Of a DNA stretch of 35,619 nucleotides, positions 29,838 through 35,619 are shown piece by piece. The stretch covers positions 1 through 35,619 of the forward strand of contig PMSS01000409.1 in NCBI GenBank assembly GCA_003167515.1, written 5' to 3'. The notes under the pieces were generated by a model that searched no databases, had not been told where the DNA came from, and worked only from the letters and a program-made list of their open reading frames with translations. The translations under genes and the position numbers were made by a program. Source of the stretch: Acidobacterium sp. (lineage in GTDB: Bacteria > Acidobacteriota > Terriglobia > Terriglobales > Acidobacteriaceae). The first letter of the stretch is position 1; every line of letters starts with the position of its first letter.

Positions 29838-31511
29838 ATGGTTTCTGTTTCGCAGAAAAAGCTGGCCCTCTTCGCTGTATTCGTAGCAGCCGCATGCACA
29901 ATTTCTGTCGCCGCGGCCCAGGACAAACCCAGCGACAAACCCGCTGAAAGGGGCGGCGAAGCGAAATCCGCTGCGTCCCAAACCACCGCAGCCCCGGATT
30001 CAATCACCGAAGGTTCGGTGACCATTGGCGGCCAGCCTGTCTCCTACCGCGCCGTCGCCGGAACCATCACAGTAGGCGCAACCGACGCACAGGATGCGAC
30101 CCTTGCTCCCGACGGCAGTTTGCTGCCGGACTCAGGCGTCAAAGCCCCCGCCGATCCCGCCGAAGCGCCCCCGACCGCGCGCATCTTTTATGTCGCCTAC
30201 TTCAAAAAGGACACGACCGACGAGACCCGCCGCCCCGTCACCTTCATCTACAACGGCGGTCCCGGTTCGGCAACCATGTGGCTGCATCTCGGAACCTTCG
30301 GCCCCCAGCGCATTGTCGTCCCGGACGCCGATCACCAGGAAGCAGCCCCCTACAAGATGGTCAGCAATCAGTATTCGCTGCTCGACACCAGCGATCTGGT
30401 CTTCATCGACGCACCCGGAACCGGCTTCAGCCGCACCTTCGGCAAAGAAAAGGCCAAGGCGTTCTACGGAGTCGACCCCGACGGCCAGGCCTTTACCCAT
30501 TTCATTCTGAAATTCCTGACTAAATACAACCGCTGGAATTCCCCGAAGTACCTCTTCGGCGAAAGCTATGGCACCCCCCGCTCCGCCGTGCTCGCAGCCG
30601 ATCTCCGCGGCGTCGACCTGAACGGCATCATTCTCCTCTCCCAGATTCTGAGCTTCGACAACTCAGTCGACGATCCCAACCAGAACCCCGGCGTCGACCA
30701 GGCCTATGCCCTGGCGCTGCCCACCTACGCCGCGACCGCATGGTATTTTCACAAGCTCCCTAACCAGCCTCCCGCGCTTCGTCCCTTCCTCGACGAAGTC
30801 GAAAAGTACGCCCTCGGCGATTACATGGCCGCGCTCCTTCAGGGCAGCCAGCTTTCCGACGACCAAAAGCATGCCGTCGCCGAAAAGCTCCACACCTATA
30901 CAGGCCTGCCCGTCGATTACCTCATCCGCGCCAACCTGCGCGTGGTAGGCGGCAATTTCTCCAAAACCCTCAAGCTCGACGAAGGAACCACCATCGGCCG
31001 CCTCGACACTCGCTTCCAGGGTCCGGACGTCGATCCCCTCAGCGAGAGCGCGCAATATGACCCGCAGAGCGACGCCATCACCTCGGCATGGACCGCCGCC
31101 ATCAACGACTATCTCCGCAAGGACCTGAAGTACGGCCTGCAGGGCACCTACTTCCCTTCGGGCCGCTCCGGCGGCGACTTCACCTGGGACATGCGCCATC
31201 GAACCCCTGGCTCGTTCGGCCCCGGCGGCGAACAGGAAGGCGGCACCAACGTCATGCCCGACCTCGCCTACCGCATGAAGATGAACCCGAAGATGAAGGT
31301 CCTGCTGGCGGGCGGCTACTACGATCTGGCCACGCCCTACTTCGAGGGCGAGTACGAGATGCACCACCTCCAGATTCCGAATGCCCTGCAGTCGAACATC
31401 AGCTATCACTACTACGAAGCCGGGCACATGATCTACGTCAGGGAAGAGGTCCTTAAACAGTTCCACGACGATGTGGAGAGCTTCATCAAGTCGACCGAGA
31501 GCGGACAATAA
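29838..31511 (+). CDS. S10 family serine carboxypeptidase-like protein, secreted
   Basis: VTFIYNGGPGSATMWLHLGTFGPQR, FIDAPGTGFSR, YLFGESYGTPRSA, AGGYYDLATPY, YYEAGHMIY. Confidence 0.95.
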   Translation: MVSVSQKKLALFAVFVAAACTISVAAAQDKPSDKPAERGGEAKSAASQTTAAPDSITEGSVTIGGQPVSYRAVAGTITVGATDAQDATLAPDGSLLPDSGVKAPADPAEAPPTARIFYVAYFKKDTTDETRRPVTFIYNGGPGSATMWLHLGTFGPQRIVVPDADHQEAAPYKMVSNQYSLLDTSDLVFIDAPGTGFSRTFGKEKAKAFYGVDPDGQAFTHFILKFLTKYNRWNSPKYLFGESYGTPRSAVLAADLRGVDLNGIILLSQILSFDNSVDDPNQNPGVDQAYALALPTYAATAWYFHKLPNQPPALRPFLDEVEKYALGDYMAALLQGSQLSDDQKHAVAEKLHTYTGLPVDYLIRANLRVVGGNFSKTLKLDEGTTIGRLDTRFQGPDVDPLSESAQYDPQSDAITSAWTAAINDYLRKDLKYGLQGTYFPSGRSGGDFTWDMRHRTPGSFGPGGEQEGGTNVMPDLAYRMKMNPKMKVLLAGGYYDLATPYFEGEYEMHHLQIPNALQSNISYHYYEAGHMIYVREEVLKQFHDDVESFIKSTESGQ

Positions 31512-31642
31512 AGGGACGAACAGGCCTGCGCTGGGTTCGATGCATTTGATTCGACGTATTTGAAACCTGGTTGCATCGCCTTCCTGCATTCCCGAATTTC
31601 CGGCCAGAGCTATCTCGACTTTTTGCATCCAAGGAGTTCGAA

Positions 31643-33673
31643 ATGTCGAATTCCCCAAAACCGGTGCTTCATTTCGCATTGAATCAAAGAGCGCCTCGGG
31701 AGAAATGGGCACGCGCGCCGAAAGGAAGCATGAATTATCCCGCAGCTCATCCCGAAACCGGCGCTTCCGCGACCGCTGACTTAGGACGCTATCGACTCCA
31801 GGATCTGCTGGGCCAGGCGCCGGCCGGCATTGGGTTATTGAGTGGCCCCGAGCAGCGATGGATTTATGTCAACGACTACTACGTCCGCATGACCGGCCGC
31901 ACCAGCGCGGCGGACTTTATCGGAAAGACCATCCGCGAAAGTTTGCCCGAGATCGAGTCCCAGGGCTTCAACGAACTGCGCGAGAAGGTCTATCGCACCG
32001 GTGAGCCTTACGTCGGGCGGGAAATGATGGCGAAGCTGAACCGGTCGGCAGCCGGTCTGCCCGACGAGGGGTACTTCGACTTTGTCTATCAGCCGCTGCG
32101 TGACCCGGAAGGGAAGGTCGAGGGCATCCTGATTCACGCCGTCGAAGTCACCGACAAAGTGGCCGCGCGCAAGCGGATCGAAGATGCGGCGGAACGCCTG
32201 GAACTGGCGCAGGCCGCAGCCCGGATCGGCACCTGGGAATGGGATCCTGCCCAGGAAATCCACGAGCTCTCCCCTGAACTCCATCGCATCTTCGGAACCG
32301 ACGAATCGGATCCCAACCACGCGCGGCAATGGGCCTCGCGCGTCCACCCCGACGACTGGCCGAAAGTGCAACAGCTCATGCTCGAGGGACACCGCCTCGG
32401 AAAGATGGAGTTTGAGTACCGGTACCAACACCCTGCCCTCGGACTACGCTGGTTTTACTGCATAGGCCGCAAGCTCCGCGGGCAGACGCCGATGTTCGGG
32501 GCCGTCCAGGATATTACCGCGCGCAAGGCTGCTGAAGAAGCCTCCCAGCGCCTGGCAGCGATCGTCGAGTCCTCCGACGACGCCATCATCAGCAAGGATT
32601 TGAACGGCATCGTTACCAGCTGGAATCCATGCGCGCAGAAGATATTCGGGTATACGGCTGCCGAGATGATCGGCCGCCCCATTCTCACCATCATTCCTCC
32701 GGAACTTCACGCCACCGAAAGCGAAATTCTCGCCACCATCGCCCGCGGTGAGCGGATCGAGCACTTCGAAACCGTCCGCCTCAGAAAGGATGGAGAACGG
32801 ATCGAGATTTCGCTCACCGTCTCCCCGGTCAAGGACGAGACGGGCAGGATTGTCGGCGCCGCCAAAATCGCAAGGGATATCACGCAGCTCAGGAAGGCGG
32901 AGCGCGCACTGCGAACTACCGAGCGCCTCGCGTCTGTGGGCCGGCTCGCCGCTACCGTGGCCCACGAAATCAATAACCCCCTCGAAGCAGTCACAAACCT
33001 GATTTATCTGGCCAGACAAGCCGCGATTCTCACCGATGTGCAGGGTTATCTCGATGCCGCCGAACAGGAACTGGCTCGCGTTTCGCAACTCACCAAGCAG
33101 ACCCTTGGCTTCTATCGCGAAACCAAAAGTGCTTCAAACGTTCGGCCTGGCGATCTGGTGACATCTTTGCTTCCCGTCTTCGCGTCCAGAACGCGAAACA
33201 GGGGGATTGAGCTTTGCCCCGAGATTGAGGACGACTCGGAAATCTACGCAGTGGCTGGAGAAATAAGGCAGGTCATCGCGAACCTCATCGGCAACAGCAT
33301 CGACGCGCTCACCGCCGGCGGAAAAGTTCGCATTCGCGTCTCGGCCGCCACCCAATGGAGCCCCGATCGCAAACCAGGTATTCGCCTCACCGTATCCGAT
33401 ACCGGCTCCGGCATCCCCCCCGAAGCGCGTCCGAAAATCTTCGAGCCCTTCTTTACAACCAAGCGGGACGTCGGAACCGGGCTCGGTCTATGGGTCTGCA
33501 AGAGCATCGTGGAGAACCACGGCGGCTCCATTCGCGTGAAGAGCAGCACGGCTCCGGGAAAGAGTTGGACCGTGGTTTCGGTTTTTCTCCCCTCCACCCC
33601 GCGAAGCGTCGTTGCCCCGGATGTCTTGGCGCAGGCTGCGCAGCGCCCGGACGTGCTGCGACCGGCAATCTAA
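31643..33673 (+). CDS. Soluble PAS-domain sensor histidine kinase
   Basis: Three PAS/PAC-like units (VEVTDKVAARKR, VQDITARKAAEEA, ARDITQLRKAERAL), H-box LASVGRLAATVAHEINNPLEA, N-box QVIANLIGNSIDAL, G boxes SDTGSGIP and GTGLGLWVCKSIVENHGG. No receiver or TM domain seen. Confidence 0.95.
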   Translation: MSNSPKPVLHFALNQRAPREKWARAPKGSMNYPAAHPETGASATADLGRYRLQDLLGQAPAGIGLLSGPEQRWIYVNDYYVRMTGRTSAADFIGKTIRESLPEIESQGFNELREKVYRTGEPYVGREMMAKLNRSAAGLPDEGYFDFVYQPLRDPEGKVEGILIHAVEVTDKVAARKRIEDAAERLELAQAAARIGTWEWDPAQEIHELSPELHRIFGTDESDPNHARQWASRVHPDDWPKVQQLMLEGHRLGKMEFEYRYQHPALGLRWFYCIGRKLRGQTPMFGAVQDITARKAAEEASQRLAAIVESSDDAIISKDLNGIVTSWNPCAQKIFGYTAAEMIGRPILTIIPPELHATESEILATIARGERIEHFETVRLRKDGERIEISLTVSPVKDETGRIVGAAKIARDITQLRKAERALRTTERLASVGRLAATVAHEINNPLEAVTNLIYLARQAAILTDVQGYLDAAEQELARVSQLTKQTLGFYRETKSASNVRPGDLVTSLLPVFASRTRNRGIELCPEIEDDSEIYAVAGEIRQVIANLIGNSIDALTAGGKVRIRVSAATQWSPDRKPGIRLTVSDTGSGIPPEARPKIFEPFFTTKRDVGTGLGLWVCKSIVENHGGSIRVKSSTAPGKSWTVVSVFLPSTPRSVVAPDVLAQAAQRPDVLRPAI

Positions 33674-33821
33674 ACCTCTTCATCGAGGAGAGATATTGAG
33701 CCGTCTCGTTGAAGACTGGTTCGGAAAAGTAAGTCGGAAATGAAGAGAGATCGTCATCGGACGCCCCCTCTTTATTTGCTGTCGAATTGGCTGCGGCTCT
33801 TCCCGACGCGGCAGGTTCCAG

Positions 33822-34562
33822 CTACTTCGATGCTGCGCCGGCATGGAGCACGAAACCCACGACCACCTGGGTGCGAACGCGAACCGGTTTTCCATTCACA
33901 GGAATCGGCCGGTAGCGATAGGTCCTGACCGCGGTGAGCGCGGCGTTTTCGAGCAGGGGCGGTCCGCTGACGACTTTCAGATTCTCGACGGTTCCGGTCT
34001 TGGAGATGACGATGTCGATCACCACTTTTCCCTGGACATTGGCAGCCCTGGCGATGGCCGGGTACTGCAAGTCTTCGCCGGAGATTCTCATGGACTCCGC
34101 AGCATAGGGTGGCAGGGTGAGGATTGCATCGCCCGACCCAGCGGATGTTGACGTCGTCACCGCCGCTGGTTTTGCCGATCCGGGTGGAGCGGAGGAAGGG
34201 CTGGCGGCCTGGACAGCCGCCGCAACGGACGGGAGCGCCTTGGCCGCCAGCGCCGGTGTGGGACTGCTGGATGGCGTCGGAATCGCGGCGACTGAGGGCG
34301 CCGCAGCAGGTGTGCTCGGTCCCGCGCCCACTGGAGCCGCTCCCGCAGATGGACCCACGCCGCCCGCCGTCGGCAACGCCGGCCGCGCAGGCCCGTTCAG
34401 CGAACGCGCAATCACCACCACCAGAACGACCCCAATGAGAATCGGAACCGTAATCGCGACGACATTAATATACCGGCGGAAACCCGTAGGCTCCCCCTCG
34501 TCGACCTGGGTTTCAAAGACCCGGCTTCCGGACTTACGCGGTGACTCGGCGGCCAAGGTCAC
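33822..34562 (-). CDS. TonB-like energy transducer protein
   Basis: N-terminal TM helix, long Ala/Pro/Ser-rich linker, C-terminal YPAIARAANVQGKVVIDIVISKTGTVENLKVVSGPPLLENAALTAVRTYRYRP. GTG start. Confidence 0.88.
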   Translation of the reverse strand: MTLAAESPRKSGSRVFETQVDEGEPTGFRRYINVVAITVPILIGVVLVVVIARSLNGPARPALPTAGGVGPSAGAAPVGAGPSTPAAAPSVAAIPTPSSSPTPALAAKALPSVAAAVQAASPSSAPPGSAKPAAVTTSTSAGSGDAILTLPPYAAESMRISGEDLQYPAIARAANVQGKVVIDIVISKTGTVENLKVVSGPPLLENAALTAVRTYRYRPIPVNGKPVRVRTQVVVGFVLHAGAASK

Positions 34563-34736
34563 CTCCTGGAACTACGGTCGCCGTAATTCTATCCGATCCA
34601 CCCCGGCCCAGGTTCAGCCATATCAGCCCCAGACTCCTCTGCCATAGTTTTCAACAGTTTCCCGCCCTTTTCCTCAACTTGCACCCCTCCCCGTCCTCGC
34701 GTAGGATCAAGCAGTCGCCTTCTCCAGCCGCCCGAT

Positions 34737-34749
34737 TTGCGATTCGCAA
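34737..34749. promoter_or_regulatory. 13-bp inverted repeat, possible operator
   Basis: TTGCGA-T-TCGCAA in the region upstream of the rRNA gene. Confidence 0.3.
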
Positions 34750-35086
34750 CCGGGCATGGTAAAGTAGACAAGATTGATAGCAGTGGCAAGTTCTTCGCCA
34801 ACGGGTTCTCGTGACCCGGTTTTGAAGGGCAGCGAAGGGGATCTGTTCGACACTCGTTGAGCTTAGGCCGACGGTAAGCCAGACAGAACAATCCATTGCA
34901 GTGGGAGTCGAGGGATTTTGCTTGCCCTCGAAAACTCCTTATGGGCGGTCAGCCGCCCCCTGACGAGTTTTGCTCGCGGGATGATCTTTCTAAAGTTTGG
35001 CGCTTCCCGAGCCCTCCGATACGGAGGATCTCCGGTTTGTGCGAACCAGGCAGCTGCGAGGAATCGATCCCATCAACAGGATCGCC

Positions 35087-35114
35087 TTGACAAAGGCCAT
35101 CGAGTTTGTATAAC
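35087..35114 (+). promoter_or_regulatory. Probable sigma70-type promoter of the rRNA operon
   Basis: TTGACA - 16 nt - TATAAC, about 270 nt upstream of 16S. Confidence 0.75.
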
Positions 35115-35384
35115 CTCGAAAAGTTCGCGCAAAATTGAAGCGCAACAAGTTCGAGGACATGCAATACGCCTTTCGGGGCATATCGCTGGCTTCGATCCAA
35201 AGCGGCCCGCTCAGGCGGCAAACCGTTAAGGATCTTTGACAATCAGGTAGAACATGCCAGTCGTGAGAATACGGAAAGATCTGGTTTGATCATTCTCACA
35301 ATGTAGTGCTTCGATGCGTTTTCGAGCGCATGCGAAGCTGGATTCCGTCCGGAGACCTCCGTCGACGGCCGGAATCATCAGGTT

Positions 35385-35619
<235 letters not shown>

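Noticed and set aside
30663-31712. 349-aa minus-strand ORF
   Set aside because: Antisense to the S10 carboxypeptidase-like gene, which has clear catalytic motifs.
34896-35242. Small ORFs upstream of 16S on both strands
   Set aside because: Lie in the rRNA promoter/leader region; no domain or ribosome-binding evidence.

Overview
The window appears to come from an acidobacterial (Terriglobia-like) chromosome. It runs from the 5' part of gyrB (minus strand, 3' end outside the window) to the first ~235 nt of a 16S rRNA gene (plus strand). I read about 30 protein-coding genes. They include a VbhA/FicA-like antitoxin and Fic protein followed by a nucleotidyltransferase/xylose-isomerase-like TIM-barrel fusion and a truncated partner ORF; a MarC-family protein; a degenerate receiver domain; several secreted beta-propellers, three of them tandem lipoproteins; an OpuC/Osm-type ABC transporter; M13, S53 and S10 family peptidases; an MCE/MlaD protein with five 34-aa repeats; a secreted ComEC-like MBL hydrolase; an ECF sigma/anti-sigma pair; a MetX-like exported hydrolase; a PAS histidine kinase; and a TonB-like protein. 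The best candidate for something undescribed is the minus-strand cluster at about 3.83-7.12 kb (antitoxin, Fic, NTase::TIM-barrel fusion, truncated ORF), which borders a duplicated gene fragment. All family assignments are from reading motifs; no database search was run.
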